From an uncultured Shewanella sp. (GTDB lineage Bacteria; Pseudomonadota; Gammaproteobacteria; Enterobacterales; Shewanellaceae), in contig CANNEE010000009.1 of assembly GCA_947503555.1 (NCBI GenBank), positions 124,001-188,000 of the forward strand: a stretch of 64,000 nucleotides of DNA, read 5' to 3'. Positions 20,870-30,563 of this stretch are shown in pieces (the stretch's first letter is position 1; the number at the start of each line of letters is the position of its first letter). The notes under the pieces are model-generated. The model was not told the origin of the DNA. It worked only from the letters and a program-made list of their open reading frames with translations, and searched no databases. A program made the translations under genes and the position numbers.

Positions 20870-21603
20870 TAATTCCAGCAATCGATCTTATCGACGGCCA
20901 AGTAGTGCGTCTCTATCAGGGAGATTATGCTCAGCAAACCACCTTTGATTTAAGCCCTCTAGAGCAGTTAAGACATTATCAAGAGCAAGGGGCTAAAAGC
21001 CTACATATCGTCGACTTAACTGGCGCTAAGGATCCCGACAAGCGCCAAACCACTCTTATTAGCGAATTAGTCAACGGCTTAAGCGTCGATATTCAAGTTG
21101 GCGGCGGCATTCGCTGTGAGTCACAAGTGGCCGAGCTGTTAGCCCTTGGGGTTAAGCGTGTCGTCATAGGCTCGTTAGCAGTTAAGCAAACTGAGCTAGT
21201 AAAAGGCTGGATGAAGAAATATGGCGCCGATGCCATCTGCCTAGCACTGGATGTCAATATTAACGAGCAAGGCGAGAAAATCGTGGCGGTTTCTGGCTGG
21301 CAAACAGGCGGAGGCAAGCGTTTAGAAGAGCTAGTCGCCGCCTTTGAAGAGTGTGGACTCACCCACGCTCTTGTCACAGACATTAGCCGAGATGGCACAT
21401 TACAAGGGGCTAATACTCAACTCTATCAAGAGCTCGCCGACAGCTACCCTAATATTCAATGGCAAGCGTCAGGCGGTATCGCCACCCTTGAAGATGTCGA
21501 TGCGGTCAAAACCTCAGGTGCCAGCGGCATTATCATAGGCAAGGCATTATTAATTAACCAATTTACCGTTAAGGAGGCAATCGCATGCTGGCCAAACGCC
21601 TAG
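20866..21603 (+). CDS. hisA: ProFAR isomerase HisA
   Basis: A 245-residue TIM-barrel isomerase acting before HisHF. N-terminal half-barrel motif [21 protein letters not shown] with catalytic Asp, and the second half [14 protein letters not shown] with its catalytic Asp, together with phosphate-binding glycines QVGGGIR and [11 protein letters not shown]. It overlaps hisH by four bases and hisF by 19 bases. Confidence 0.97.
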   Translation: MIIPAIDLIDGQVVRLYQGDYAQQTTFDLSPLEQLRHYQEQGAKSLHIVDLTGAKDPDKRQTTLISELVNGLSVDIQVGGGIRCESQVAELLALGVKRVVIGSLAVKQTELVKGWMKKYGADAICLALDVNINEQGEKIVAVSGWQTGGGKRLEELVAAFEECGLTHALVTDISRDGTLQGANTQLYQELADSYPNIQWQASGGIATLEDVDAVKTSGASGIIIGKALLINQFTVKEAIACWPNA

Positions 21604-22358
21604 TCCCTTGTTTAGATGTTAAAGAAGGTAAAGTGGTTAAGGGAGTGCAATTTCGCAACCATGAGATTGTCGGCGATATTGTGCCACTCGCAGCCCGCTA
21701 CGCCCAAGAAGGTGCCGATGAGCTAGTATTTTACGATATTACCGCCAGTGCCCACGACAGAGTAGTAGATAAATCTTGGGTCAGCCGCGTCGCCGAGCAG
21801 ATAGATATTCCCTTCTGTGTCGCAGGTGGGATCAAGAGTCTAGAGCAAGCAAGGCAGCTGCTTGCCTATGGTGCAGATAAAATCTCCATCAACTCCCCCG
21901 CCATTAGCGATCCCAGCTTGATTGATCGCATGCAGCAGGAGTTTGGCCGTCAATGCATAGTGATAGGCATTGATTCCTACTATGATGCCGAAAGCGACAG
22001 TTATAAAGTCAAACAATTTACTGGCGATGAAGCAGCCACCAAAGAGACTCAGTGGTATACCCAAGACTGGGTGGAAGAGGTACAAAAACGTGGCTGCGGT
22101 GAGATAGTGCTCAATGTGATGAATCAAGACGGCGTGCGCCAAGGGTATGATATTAAACAATTAAGCCTAGTTCGTAGCCTGTGTGATGTGCCCTTAATCG
22201 CCTCAGGTGGTGCAGGCACTATGGCACACTTTGCAGAGGTATTTAAACAAGCCTCCGTCGACGCTGCTCTTGCCGCTAGTGTGTTTCACAAAGGGATTAT
22301 CGATATCGGCGAGCTTAAACAGTATCTAGATCAGCAAGGTGTAAGCATACGCCTATAA
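21585..22358 (+). CDS. hisF: Imidazole glycerol phosphate synthase, cyclase subunit HisF
   Basis: A 257-residue TIM-barrel cyclase with paralogy to HisA. Motifs: [19 protein letters not shown] with catalytic Asp, [13 protein letters not shown], and [14 protein letters not shown] ribosome site AAGGAGG lies inside the hisA end just before its ATG. After its stop there is a 123-base gap before hisI, the largest within the operon, in which I see no gene or terminator. Confidence 0.97.
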   Translation: MLAKRLVPCLDVKEGKVVKGVQFRNHEIVGDIVPLAARYAQEGADELVFYDITASAHDRVVDKSWVSRVAEQIDIPFCVAGGIKSLEQARQLLAYGADKISINSPAISDPSLIDRMQQEFGRQCIVIGIDSYYDAESDSYKVKQFTGDEAATKETQWYTQDWVEEVQKRGCGEIVLNVMNQDGVRQGYDIKQLSLVRSLCDVPLIASGGAGTMAHFAEVFKQASVDAALAASVFHKGIIDIGELKQYLDQQGVSIRL

Positions 22359-22481
22359 CATTGGCTAAATCTGTCATAAATGCCAAAACTTAGTGCCTCC
22401 AGCACCAACATATGACGAACTAAACAATGACACACTTGCAAGTGACAAATTGAAAGAAATTAAGATAAGGGACAAGTATTA

Positions 22482-23108
22482 ATGAGCACAGAGCAACAAA
22501 CTGATCTAACTGCCCGTATCGACTGGGACAAGCAGCAAGGGCTAGTGCCTGCTGTGGTGCAAAACCACCTTTCGGGTAAGGTACTCATGTTAGGTTATAT
22601 GGATAAGGCCGCCTTAGCCAAAACCCTAGGCACTGGCAATGTCACCTTCTATAGCCGCTCTAAACAGAGGTTGTGGACTAAAGGGGAAACTTCAGGCAAC
22701 ACCCTAAAGCTAGTGACACTCGATATTGATTGCGACAACGACAGTCTATTAGTTCAGGCGCTTCCTGCAGGGCCGACCTGTCATTTAGGCCGCGAAAGCT
22801 GCTGGCCGAATGATAACGCTCACCCTTTTATCAACAATCTCGCCAGTCTTATCGCTTCACGTAAAGGCCAAGCCAGTGATTCAAGCTATACCGCTTCTCT
22901 GTTTGAACGTGGCACTAAGCGTATCGCGCAAAAAGTGGGAGAAGAAGGATTAGAAACCGCATTGGCTGCGGCGACCAATGATAAAGATGAGCTGATTAAT
23001 GAAGCCTCAGATCTTATCTATCACCTACTTGTGCTACTCGAAGATCAGCAGCTTGCATTAGATGATGTCGTCGATAACCTCAGGCAAAGACACAATAAAG
23101 CCAAGTAA
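22482..23108 (+). CDS. hisI: Bifunctional phosphoribosyl-AMP cyclohydrolase / phosphoribosyl-ATP pyrophosphatase HisIE
   Basis: A 208-residue fused enzyme for steps two and three. The N-terminal cyclohydrolase has [28 protein letters not shown] and metal-binding Cys residues in [12 protein letters not shown] and CHLGRESCW; the C-terminal pyrophosphatase shows [20 protein letters not shown]. It closes the operon and is followed by a hairpin terminator. Confidence 0.96.
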   Translation: MSTEQQTDLTARIDWDKQQGLVPAVVQNHLSGKVLMLGYMDKAALAKTLGTGNVTFYSRSKQRLWTKGETSGNTLKLVTLDIDCDNDSLLVQALPAGPTCHLGRESCWPNDNAHPFINNLASLIASRKGQASDSSYTASLFERGTKRIAQKVGEEGLETALAAATNDKDELINEASDLIYHLLVLLEDQQLALDDVVDNLRQRHNKAK

Positions 23109-23126
23109 GCTTCTAAATTGAAAAAA

Positions 23127-23159
23127 CTTGGCTGTTAACCAAAACAGCCAGGCTTTTTA
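23127..23159 (+). terminator. Terminator of the his operon
   Basis: TGGCTGTT and AACAGCCA pair with a six-base loop, extended by C-G and T-G pairs, followed by a T run. Confidence 0.82.
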
Positions 23160-23226
23160 TTTCACCCTTGATACCAATTAATCCTACCCATATCGACTAA
23201 ACAACCAGACTTACTCCTTCCAAGCC

Positions 23227-23676
23227 CTATTCTTTTAAGTTAGTTGTCATTGTTACGGCAACCCTATTAAAGATTGCGATATCTTCCGAGGTCAGGTTCT
23301 GCCGCATTTTGTCGAGAAACACCTGCTCAATTTCAAGCATCCTAGACAAGATTTCACTTCCCTGGTGAGTCAACAAAATTAACTGACTACGAGTATCATT
23401 TGGGTTAGGTAGCTTTTCTATTAGCTCTTTCGCAATCATCTCTCTTATCAACCGAGCTATCTGTCCTTTGTCTCGTCCGGTCTGTTCGGATAACTGAGCA
23501 GCAGTACAAGCTTTTGTTCTATATACAAAATGTAGCGCCTTAATCTCCATCGGCGCTACATTTATCCCCTGGGCTCTAATTGCTTTTAACACTAAAGACT
23601 TAAATCTAAATGTTAACGCTAAAAAGCTATCTGGCATTTCTGTATCCAAAATTGACCTCTCACATATGGTTGACAT
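23227..23676 (-). CDS. MarR family transcriptional regulator
   Basis: A winged-helix MarR-type regulator. The HTH lies in KACTAAQLSEQTGRDKGQIARLIREM and the wing in PNPNDTRSQLILLTHQG. The start is uncertain: ATG 23676 has AAGG at a fair distance, while TTG 23649 or ATG 23637 (MPDSFLALTF) are possible. It is divergent from the DUF2798 gene, and two matching palindromes lie in the shared promoter region, one overlapping ATG 23676; autorepression and control of the neighbour are likely. Confidence 0.85.
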   Translation of the reverse strand: MSTICERSILDTEMPDSFLALTFRFKSLVLKAIRAQGINVAPMEIKALHFVYRTKACTAAQLSEQTGRDKGQIARLIREMIAKELIEKLPNPNDTRSQLILLTHQGSEILSRMLEIEQVFLDKMRQNLTSEDIAIFNRVAVTMTTNLKE

Positions 23677-23683
23677 TATCAAC
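23669..23683. promoter_or_regulatory. Probable MarR operator 1
   Basis: GTTGACATTATCAAC, a 15-base near-perfect palindrome, matches operator 2 at 13 of 15 positions and overlaps the proposed MarR start. Confidence 0.65.
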
Positions 23684-23712
23684 CTTAGCAAATATCATTC
23701 ATTACATCCATA

Positions 23713-23727
23713 GTTGATAATATCAAC
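23713..23727. promoter_or_regulatory. Probable MarR operator 2
   Basis: GTTGATAATATCAAC is a 15-base palindrome with only the centre base unpaired. It sits 22 bases upstream of the DUF2798 start and 44 bases (about four helical turns) from operator 1. Confidence 0.7.
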
Positions 23728-23749
23728 TTAATTCAATTTGGAGCAAGTT

Positions 23750-24208
23750 ATGAAACTCATCAATTCGAAAATGATAAAGAAACTGTTAATCATGGTGCCC
23801 CTAGTATTCACCCTAGTAGGAATATTGACTTTTGTGATGACATTTCAAAACCTTGGATTCGTCGATGGTTTCTTTAACCAATGGTTATCATCCACTGTGT
23901 GGGCCGCGACGACAATGGCACCTTTAGGTTTCGTGATGGTAGCGCTAGTCGGCAAAGCTGTTTCAATGTTTCTTCCAAAGGCAAGTGAAAGAATTCAAAA
24001 CACTGTTATAGGGATACTAATGGCTATCATCATGGAAGGTTTTATGGCTTTAGTTACTACTATCAATAATTTATCCGGTGTAACTGGTTTAGCATTTTTT
24101 ACCCAATGGTGGCATGCATTTCTTATCGCTATCCCCGTAGGGTTAATGATCTCAATGGTAATGACTTTAGCTATTAAACCTCGTATCGAACGTTTCATGG
24201 CTAGTTAA
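23750..24208 (+). CDS. DUF2798 family membrane protein, two repeats
   Basis: About 152 residues with four membrane helices. Two repeats of the DUF2798 type are visible: around VPLVFTLVGILTFVMTF...STVWAATTMAPLGFVMVAL and around GILMAIIMEGFMALVTT...QWWHAFLIAIPVGLMIS. Many DUF2798 proteins are a single 75-residue unit, so this is a tandem form. An in-frame TTG lies at 23738 but GGAGC supports ATG 23750. Function unknown; the MarR partner suggests an inducible stress or efflux role (inference). Confidence 0.75.
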   Translation: MKLINSKMIKKLLIMVPLVFTLVGILTFVMTFQNLGFVDGFFNQWLSSTVWAATTMAPLGFVMVALVGKAVSMFLPKASERIQNTVIGILMAIIMEGFMALVTTINNLSGVTGLAFFTQWWHAFLIAIPVGLMISMVMTLAIKPRIERFMAS

Positions 24209-24437
24209 TAGCAAAAACTTCGTTATGGCATCAACATATCAACACAGTCAAAGCTCCTAAGTGCGGCTAGTAGATAACACGTTAACAAACATAAGTGCCA
24301 TTAACATTCGTCACCTATAGAAAAAATGACACTAAATAAAGCGTGATTTACTCACAACACTCAAGGATTCTACACATTGCAAATAACTTCTCACCTTCCT
24401 AAAATCGAATCATTATCTCCAACTGTTAGTGACTATT

Positions 24438-25412
24438 ATGCGTATATGGACATATGTAAGACCTTTTAGTTACCAAGATCAGGATTATGAAGTGAAGTTC
24501 ATCACTTGGTTGGCAAGCTATGAATCGCAGCTTTGGCACAATGGAAAGTTAATAGATAAGCAAACCTTCTCAGCAAGCTCAGGCATGGGAATCGTAGAGC
24601 ACCAATTTAAAACTCAAGACGGTACCGATACAGTTACAGTTCATGCTGGTTTCTTGAGTTGGTGGAATTTAGGCATAGAAGTCAAACAGGATAATGCCTT
24701 AATTTATGCAAGCCATCCAGGTAAGGATATCTACTTCCTATCCAAGAAATTAGCAAAATTTGATGGCAGCAGTGACGCTGATGTGGCCAAGAAACAAGAG
24801 CTGCAAGCTCAAAAATGGCAAAAAAACAAACATTCTATCTTTGCAGATATTGGCCTAGGTATCACCTTTTATATCGTTGCTAAGGTGACAGGTGATTTAA
24901 ATTTAGCTGCCTTAGTTGGTGTGGTATTAGGCCTAAGCTTAGTGGTCATACAACGCTTTGTTAAAATCGACCTACTCGGAGGCTTTGCGGTATTTGGCAC
25001 CATAATGCTGATGATTTCAGGTATTTTATCTCTTATATTCCAAGACCCCTACTTCGTACAGTTAAAAGGCACCATAATGGGACTCATTGGCGCATCAGTG
25101 TTTCTCACCGATGGTGTTTTTCGTCAAGGTCGTTATTTTGGTAATCGCTTTGAGCGCTACTTTAACTCTGCTATCGACAAACAGTTTTTTATTATCGGCT
25201 TAGGAATCATTGGCTTAGTGATGGCAAGTGCCAATTATCTTGTCGCGACCTACTTAAGTGAGGATACCTGGCTGACCTATAAGACCTTTATCGACGATCC
25301 GATTAACTTTATTCTCTTTATCACTCTGCTTTGGCAAGCCACCAAACGCGCATCAAAAGTAAATCAACTAGATACAGTTAAAATAGAAGCAGATTCCGAT
25401 ATGAAATCATAA
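24438..25412 (+). CDS. Hypothetical membrane protein (about 324 aa)
   Basis: The N-terminal 115 residues are soluble and beta-rich (IWTYVRPFSYQDQDYEVKFI), then several hydrophobic helices follow in pairs (ADIGLGITFYIVAKVTGDLN, AALVGVVLGLSLVVIQRF, IMLMISGILSLIF, and FFIIGLGIIGLVMASANYLV). The C-terminal half resembles septation-protein-A-like membrane proteins, but I cannot name the family surely. No clear ribosome site; a GTG at 24429 is in frame. A strong terminator follows. Single-gene unit. Confidence 0.6.
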   Translation: MRIWTYVRPFSYQDQDYEVKFITWLASYESQLWHNGKLIDKQTFSASSGMGIVEHQFKTQDGTDTVTVHAGFLSWWNLGIEVKQDNALIYASHPGKDIYFLSKKLAKFDGSSDADVAKKQELQAQKWQKNKHSIFADIGLGITFYIVAKVTGDLNLAALVGVVLGLSLVVIQRFVKIDLLGGFAVFGTIMLMISGILSLIFQDPYFVQLKGTIMGLIGASVFLTDGVFRQGRYFGNRFERYFNSAIDKQFFIIGLGIIGLVMASANYLVATYLSEDTWLTYKTFIDDPINFILFITLLWQATKRASKVNQLDTVKIEADSDMKS

Positions 25413-25437
25413 TCACTAATAGAGAATTAAAGACAAC

Positions 25438-25476
25438 AAAAAGCCCCCATCTTTCACAAAGGTGGGGGCTTTTTAT
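25438..25476 (+). terminator. Terminator
   Basis: GCCCCCATCTTT pairs with AAAGGTGGGGGC around CACA, with A and T runs flanking; works in both directions. Confidence 0.85.
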
Positions 25477-25539
25477 TTTTACCACTACTATAAGCGCATA
25501 AGACTGCACATAGAGAAACAAGTGTTAATTCATTACCTG

Positions 25540-25707
25540 CTAACTTTCTGGTTCAACTCTCTTAGTTGGGAGCAATTGTAACCAGAACAGCAGTTCAACA
25601 CATACACCCATCACGATAAAGGTCACAGTACCTGAGGCGTTACCCGCGATATAACAGGCAATAGCAGTACAAGCCAATGCCATGATTAATAGAAATCTAT
25701 GTAACAT
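25540..25707 (-). CDS. Small hydrophobic membrane protein (55 aa)
   Basis: A 55-codon frame beginning MLHRFLLIMALACTAIACYI and ending KRVEPES. Two hydrophobic helices flank an AGNASG turn. GAGAGAAG lies about 11 bases upstream. It follows the next small membrane gene on the same strand by some 45 bases and may share its transcript. Unknown function; I call it from composition and ribosome site only. Confidence 0.5.
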   Translation of the reverse strand: MLHRFLLIMALACTAIACYIAGNASGTVTFIVMGVCVELLFWLQLLPTKRVEPES

Positions 25708-25753
25708 TTTCACAATCGCTTCTCTCTTTAAACGATGCCGTGCAAATCAGCAT

Positions 25754-25984
25754 CTACGCCGCGCTCTGCTCTTTTGAAGTGATATCGGCTCTAAACATTA
25801 AAACCACTAAATAAACCAATGCTAAAGGCGGAACGAATCCCAACATGGCACCAATACATGCCGCAATTTTTGGACTAGATGTTTTCCGCTTTCCCAAAAT
25901 AAAGCTAGTCACTGTGGCAAAAATAATAAAAACAAACAGCAAGAAGAAAACCGTCTGCCCCACTAGAGCTGCATTTAAACTCAT
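25754..25984 (-). CDS. Small membrane protein (76 aa)
   Basis: Two transmembrane helices (VGQTVFFLLFVFIIFATVTSF and MLGFVPPLALVYLVVLMF) joined by a basic loop GKRKTSSPK. AAAAGGAATTTTG-type ribosome site before the ATG. Likely an operon with the 55-residue frame downstream. No recognised family. Confidence 0.6.
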   Translation of the reverse strand: MSLNAALVGQTVFFLLFVFIIFATVTSFILGKRKTSSPKIAACIGAMLGFVPPLALVYLVVLMFRADITSKEQSAA

Positions 25985-26054
25985 TACAAAATTCCTTTTT
26001 ACTTATTCAAATGTTATCCGTGATGTACAAATCGTTGAGTGACAGGTTACCTTT

Positions 26055-26486
26055 CTAGATCTCCACCACTAAACGAGTAATCTTAATGCCCTGAGCTTGC
26101 TCCTCAACATTAAACAGTAACCAGCCTTTATATTTACCTGATTTAACGTATACAGACATGGCAAACTCACCTACACCTTGGTCTATAACCACATCGTGAA
26201 GCCTTAACTTACCATATCTCCGCTCATCACTTAGCGAGTATTCCGCTTCTTGTAAAACTTTGGCATATTCCTGCTTATTGAACTTGAACACTGCCCCATT
26301 TAGGCTATTTCCCACCTTAGCTTCAACTTCGATATCTTCAGCAAAATACTGAACCATCTCTTTTGGATGCTCCAACAATGCCTGCACTATCCTTTGCGCA
26401 AATGTCTCAACACGCCCCTGAGTTAACGACTGGGCATTGGCTGTAAAACAAAGGCTCATCATTAGACAGAGACATAGTTTTTTCAT
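26055..26486 (-). CDS. Exported hypothetical protein, SnoaL/NTF2-like size
   Basis: A 143-residue protein with signal peptide MKKLCLCLMMSLCFTANAQ. The mature part has the alternation of helices and strands expected for a nuclear transport factor 2-like fold (helix FAQRIVQALLEHPKEMVQYF, then several strands ending GIKITRLVVEI), but this is a guess from pattern. Periplasmic. It stands alone with some 320 bases of gene-free sequence upstream. Confidence 0.55.
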   Translation of the reverse strand: MKKLCLCLMMSLCFTANAQSLTQGRVETFAQRIVQALLEHPKEMVQYFAEDIEVEAKVGNSLNGAVFKFNKQEYAKVLQEAEYSLSDERRYGKLRLHDVVIDQGVGEFAMSVYVKSGKYKGWLLFNVEEQAQGIKITRLVVEI

Positions 26487-26806
26487 AAACCTTCCATAGT
26501 AGATTACGGCGCAAAGAGAGCTGAAAATCTTCGATTAGCTTATACTATTGTATTTATTTAAAAAATGGTAGTTAAGTAAGAGCTTTAATATCAAGGGGCT
26601 TCACTTGGCTTAAACACTACCAAGAAGAAGTGAAGAACAAATTACCAAATCTGTGAACATTGGCGGCCATCACTGTCAATACAAATTCATATTTTGAGTT
26701 AAGATAGCGCTACGCTTCGCCATTAGCTTTCACTCATACTAGCAACACAGATAATTTTTCTAGCTAGTCTTTCTCCATCAATGGCGGTACTTTACAGAGG
26801 AAAACA

Positions 26807-27364
26807 ATGAAAAATATCCTACTTGTCTCAGGCCACCCAGACCTCAAGCAATCGGTTGCCAACGCAGGCCTTTTAAAGAAATTAGCCCAAGTCGATAACC
26901 TCACTATCAGGGCCCTAGATAGCCTCTACCCAGATTACCAAATCGATGTTACCGCAGAGCAACAGGCGCTAATCGACGCCGATTTAGTGATTTTGCAGTT
27001 CCCGCTTTTCTGGTCCACCTACCCCGCCGTTATGAAAAAATGGCTGGATGATATCTGCACCTTTAACTTTGCCTTTGGTCCAGAAGGCGACAAGTTAAAA
27101 GACAAAAAAGTGATTGTCTCTATTACCGCAGGAGCCACGGCAGAGTCCTATAGCGAAGGCGACTTTAACTTTATGCCACTCGAGCCCTATCTCGAAGCGG
27201 CATTTCATCCCCTAAAAGCGGCGCAAGTGAATATTACTAAGGTGATTACCACCTTTAATATGAACTCAGATCCTAACGAAGGCGGTGATATAGATAAGGT
27301 TTATCAGCTGATTGAATCCCACGCTGAGCAAGTGATGGCAGAGATCGACAAACAACTCTCGTAA
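26807..27364 (+). CDS. Flavodoxin-fold NAD(P)H-dependent oxidoreductase
   Basis: A 185-residue quinone-reductase-like protein of the MdaB/KefF/YwrO family. It begins NILLVSGHPDLKQSVANAG (FMN phosphate loop) and has VILQFPLFWSTYPAVMKKWLDD, the typical flavodoxin-like family signature, then VSITAGATAESYSEG. It probably reduces quinones or azo compounds in two-electron steps using FMN. The ATG has AGAGGAAAAC upstream. A hairpin terminator follows. Confidence 0.85.
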   Translation: MKNILLVSGHPDLKQSVANAGLLKKLAQVDNLTIRALDSLYPDYQIDVTAEQQALIDADLVILQFPLFWSTYPAVMKKWLDDICTFNFAFGPEGDKLKDKKVIVSITAGATAESYSEGDFNFMPLEPYLEAAFHPLKAAQVNITKVITTFNMNSDPNEGGDIDKVYQLIESHAEQVMAEIDKQLS

Positions 27365-27380
27365 GCAACTTTTAAATACA

Positions 27381-27410
27381 AAAACGCCCTAACTCAGTTA
27401 GGGCGTTTTC
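27381..27410. terminator. Bidirectional terminator
   Basis: AAAACGCCCTAACT and AGTTAGGGCGTTTT form a 14-bp near-perfect inverted repeat between the convergent oxidoreductase and add genes. Confidence 0.88.
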
Positions 27411-27456
27411 TAATAAGCATCACATTAGCAGTAAGGCAGGTATTCTATTGCCTCTA

Positions 27457-28452
27457 TTACTCCATATGAGTCAGCAGTGCTTGTTTAACATCATCACTGG
27501 CAAATGACTGCTCTACACTCACGCGGTAGATTTCAAAGTACTCTTGGCGAGTCAATTCAAACTCTTGCATCACCTTACGCACTTCATCAGTCATAGTGGT
27601 GTTTGACACAGTACGGTTATCGGTATTGATAGTGATCAGCACGCCATCTTTGTGGAAAGCTTTCACCGGATGATTTGCAAGACTATCCACAGCCTTTGTT
27701 TGCACATTGCTACTTGGACAGGTCTCTAAGCCTACCGCTTTATCTTTAACTAACTGATAAGCTTCGCTATGACCTTTAATATGAATACCATGGCCAACAC
27801 GCTCAGCACCTAACATGGTCACAGCATCATAAACGTTTTGCCCAGAGCCTTGCTCACCGGCATGAATCGTCACGCGATAGCCTTTCTCAGCGGCATATTT
27901 GGCATAAGGGATAAACTCTTCACAGAATCCTGGTACTTCGCTACCCGCTAGGTCAAACGCAGCCACACCATCATTTAAATATTTAGCCCCAGCGTCTATC
28001 ACCTCATTAATTCTGTCTTTAGGCATAGTTCTGAGAATGGATAAAATATAGTTACCTTGGATATCGTATTGGGCTTGAGCACGTTTCATGCCTTTCACCG
28101 CACTACCGATAACTTGATCCAGTGTTAGTCCCTGCTGCAGATGCAGTAAAGGACCAAAACGCACTTCCAAATACTTCACGTTTTCTTTGGCGGCGTCTTC
28201 ATACAATTCAAAGGAGATACGCTCAATAGCTTCAGCTTGCTGCATCACAGACAGTGGCAGGTCAAAGCGCATCAGATACTCATCCAGATCCTTACAGGTC
28301 TCTGGAGCGATCATTAACTCTCTGATTGTATTGATATCTTCACTGGGTAGAGGTAACTTTTGTTGACGTGCGAGATCGATAATAGTCTCAGGACGAACGC
28401 TACCATCAAGGTGGCAATGTAGATCGATCTTAGGAAGGTCAAAATAAGTCAT
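27457..28452 (-). CDS. add: Adenosine deaminase
   Basis: A zinc enzyme of about 331 residues converting adenosine to inosine in purine salvage. Metal and catalytic motifs are in order: [25 protein letters not shown] (catalytic Glu), ERVGHGIHI and [14 protein letters not shown] (Asp ligand), with [10 protein letters not shown] between. The ATG at 28452 gives [14 protein letters not shown], the family N-terminus; the open frame reaches ten codons further to a TTG. Confidence 0.94.
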   Translation of the reverse strand: MTYFDLPKIDLHCHLDGSVRPETIIDLARQQKLPLPSEDINTIRELMIAPETCKDLDEYLMRFDLPLSVMQQAEAIERISFELYEDAAKENVKYLEVRFGPLLHLQQGLTLDQVIGSAVKGMKRAQAQYDIQGNYILSILRTMPKDRINEVIDAGAKYLNDGVAAFDLAGSEVPGFCEEFIPYAKYAAEKGYRVTIHAGEQGSGQNVYDAVTMLGAERVGHGIHIKGHSEAYQLVKDKAVGLETCPSSNVQTKAVDSLANHPVKAFHKDGVLITINTDNRTVSNTTMTDEVRKVMQEFELTRQEYFEIYRVSVEQSFASDDVKQALLTHME

Positions 28453-28820
28453 GAGGTCTCTACCTTTATCAATGGCGCACAAATGTACCGTAAACTCAGC
28501 ACAGGCGCAGAAAGTTATAAAGTTACAGACTTCATAATCAAGAATGTTAAGGCTCTTGGTAGAAACTCCCGAACCATATTATCGGGATTATACGAAGTAG
28601 ATTGTTAACAAAGTTTACATTCGACTCCTTTAGTTTTCAATACAAAACACACAGTTCACCATAAAAAATAAAACTTAAGTCTCATTATTTCACTATCTTA
28701 TGATATACCCAACAAATCAAGCGCTTAAACTTTATACAACACAGATACCTAAAACGAGATAGCACACAATTAACCTTGAAATTGTTAAGGCTAATTGTGT
28801 GCCATTAACATAAGGGGAAT
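28453..28820. other. Intergenic region between add and amtB
   Basis: No gene seen. It must hold the add promoter. A short inverted repeat TCCCGA/TCGGGA is at 28567-28587, and a strong hairpin at 28762-28802 lies beyond the amtB stop. Confidence 0.5.
28762..28802 (-). terminator. Hairpin downstream of amtB
   Basis: GCACACAATTA and TAATTGTGTGC are perfect 11-bp arms, with an inner CCTT/AAGG pair. There is no long T run next to it on the minus strand, so it may be a weak terminator or an mRNA 3'-end stabiliser. Confidence 0.55.
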
Positions 28821-30113
28821 TTATAAGTTGTAACCTGCCTCTTCGTGTTCAGAAATATCTAGACCTGTTACCTCTTGCTCTTCATCAACACGCAGGCCAT
28901 TAGTCATAAGCGCAACCAGCTTAAGCAACAGATAACTCACAACGGCGGTATAGCCAAAGGTCGCCAGCACACCGATAAGCTGAACGCCAAACTGCTCGGC
29001 CATGGTTGAATTAACCTCGGCAAAGCCATAGCCGCTAAATACACCTAGCTCAGTTGAACTAAAGACACCGGCAAGTAAAGTCCCTAAAATGCCGCCCACT
29101 CCATGAACTGGGAATACATCCAAGGAATCATCAATTTTCAGCTTCTGCTTGATATAGACAGTGGCATAGAAACAGATAAAACCACCCGCTAAACCTATCA
29201 CCAACGCCCCACCCGGCCCGACAAACCCCGAAGCTGGCGTGATAGAGCCTAGGCCCGCCACCATACCTGTGACCACACCTAGCGCACTTGGCTTACCAAA
29301 CTTTTTCCATTCAATCGCCGCCCATGTCATTGCGCCCATTGAAGCTGAGATATGGGTTACCAGAATTGCCATCGCTGCATCACCGTTAGCACCGAGGGCA
29401 CTGCCTCCGTTAAAACCGTACCAGCCAACCCATAACATGCCAGCACCTGTGACTGTCATTGTCATATTGTGGGGAAGTATCGAGGTCTTTAAATAGCCCT
29501 TACGTGGCCCTAGCACCATTGCCGCGACCAGCGCAGCCACACCAGCAGTAATATGCACCACAGTACCACCAGCAAAATCATACAAGCCCATTTCGGCTAA
29601 CCAGCCACCACCCCATACCCAGTGAGTGATAGGCGCATACACAGCAAGTAACCAAAATGCACTAAATAGCAGCACGGCTGAAAACTTCATCCTTTCGGCA
29701 AAACCACCGATAATGAGCGCGGGCGTAATCACAGCAAAAGTCATCTGAAACAGCATAAACAAGACTTCAGGAATATCACCGCTTAGACTTGCTTTGCTCA
29801 CTCCCGATAGCATCACCTTGCTAAGACCACCAACAAAGCCATTACCCTCATCGAAGGCCAGTGAATACCCCAACACCAACCAAAGCACGGAGGCGATGGC
29901 GGCAATAGTAAAACACTGCATTAAAATTGAGAGTACGTTTTTGCTACGAACCAAGCCACCATAAAACAGCGCAAGGCCGGGTAATGTCATAAACAGCACT
30001 AGGGCTGAGGAAGTTAGAATCCACGCGGTATTGGCGCCGCTCATTTCACTTGCCGATGCCGAGAAGGAACACAAAGACAAGAGCGTAATAATAGATACTG
30101 CAAATTTATTCAT
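28821..30113 (-). CDS. amtB: Ammonium transporter AmtB
   Basis: A 430-residue Amt/Rh channel with cleaved signal peptide (MNKFAVSIITLLSLCSFSASA) and eleven membrane helices. The twin pore histidines are in FAGGTVVHITAG and DVFPVHGVGG, and the family motif is FYGGLVRSKNVLS. It conducts ammonium/ammonia and is gated by GlnK, whose gene is immediately upstream with a one-base spacing. Expression is expected under nitrogen limitation from the sigma54 promoter before glnK. Confidence 0.96.
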   Translation of the reverse strand: MNKFAVSIITLLSLCSFSASASEMSGANTAWILTSSALVLFMTLPGLALFYGGLVRSKNVLSILMQCFTIAAIASVLWLVLGYSLAFDEGNGFVGGLSKVMLSGVSKASLSGDIPEVLFMLFQMTFAVITPALIIGGFAERMKFSAVLLFSAFWLLAVYAPITHWVWGGGWLAEMGLYDFAGGTVVHITAGVAALVAAMVLGPRKGYLKTSILPHNMTMTVTGAGMLWVGWYGFNGGSALGANGDAAMAILVTHISASMGAMTWAAIEWKKFGKPSALGVVTGMVAGLGSITPASGFVGPGGALVIGLAGGFICFYATVYIKQKLKIDDSLDVFPVHGVGGILGTLLAGVFSSTELGVFSGYGFAEVNSTMAEQFGVQLIGVLATFGYTAVVSYLLLKLVALMTNGLRVDEEQEVTGLDISEHEEAGYNL

Positions 30114-30452
30114 CTATATCGCCTCGCAGCCTTCTTCAGAGGTACGAATACGGATCACCCTGTCGAGCTCTCGTACAAAGATTTTGCCATCGCCTATTTT
30201 GCCGGTTCTAGCAACCGAAATAATGGCTTCAATAACCCTATCTTCTAACTCGGCGGAAATGGCTATTTCGAGTTTGACCTTAGGTAAAAAATCCACCATA
30301 TATTCAGCGCCGCGATACAGTTCAGTGTGCCCCTTTTGGCGTCCAAAGCCTTTTACCTCAGTCACGGTAATCCCCTGCACACCCAACTCGGCCAAGGTTT
30401 CACGGACATCGTCCACTTTAAATGGTTTAATAATTGCGGTAACTAGCTTCAA
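30114..30452 (-). CDS. glnK: Nitrogen regulatory PII protein GlnK
   Basis: A 112-residue PII trimer subunit. [18 protein letters not shown] at the start, the T-loop [12 protein letters not shown] with uridylylated Tyr51, and the B-loop [13 protein letters not shown] are conserved. It blocks AmtB when nitrogen is plentiful. It is first in the glnK-amtB operon; a sigma54-type promoter lies about 55 bases upstream. Confidence 0.95.
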   Translation of the reverse strand: MKLVTAIIKPFKVDDVRETLAELGVQGITVTEVKGFGRQKGHTELYRGAEYMVDFLPKVKLEIAISAELEDRVIEAIISVARTGKIGDGKIFVRELDRVIRIRTSEEGCEAI

Positions 30453-30506
30453 AACTGCCCCCTAGAATCTTCAAAGTTCACTCTCACATATCAATGCCGG
30501 AGTAAA

Positions 30507-30524
30507 TTGCAGGTTCTAGGCCAA
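30507..30524 (-). promoter_or_regulatory. Sigma54 promoter of glnK-amtB
   Basis: On the minus strand TTGGCCTAGAACCTGCAA keeps the invariant GG and GC with ten bases between, as in the -24/-12 consensus. It lies 55 bases before the glnK ATG. Confidence 0.75.
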
Positions 30525-30563
30525 TGCGCAAGAGCATAAAATATCAATAGGTTAGACTAAAAA

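Noticed and set aside
28567-28587. TCCCGA/TCGGGA inverted repeat upstream of add
   Set aside because: Only six base pairs with a nine-base centre; no known regulator match.
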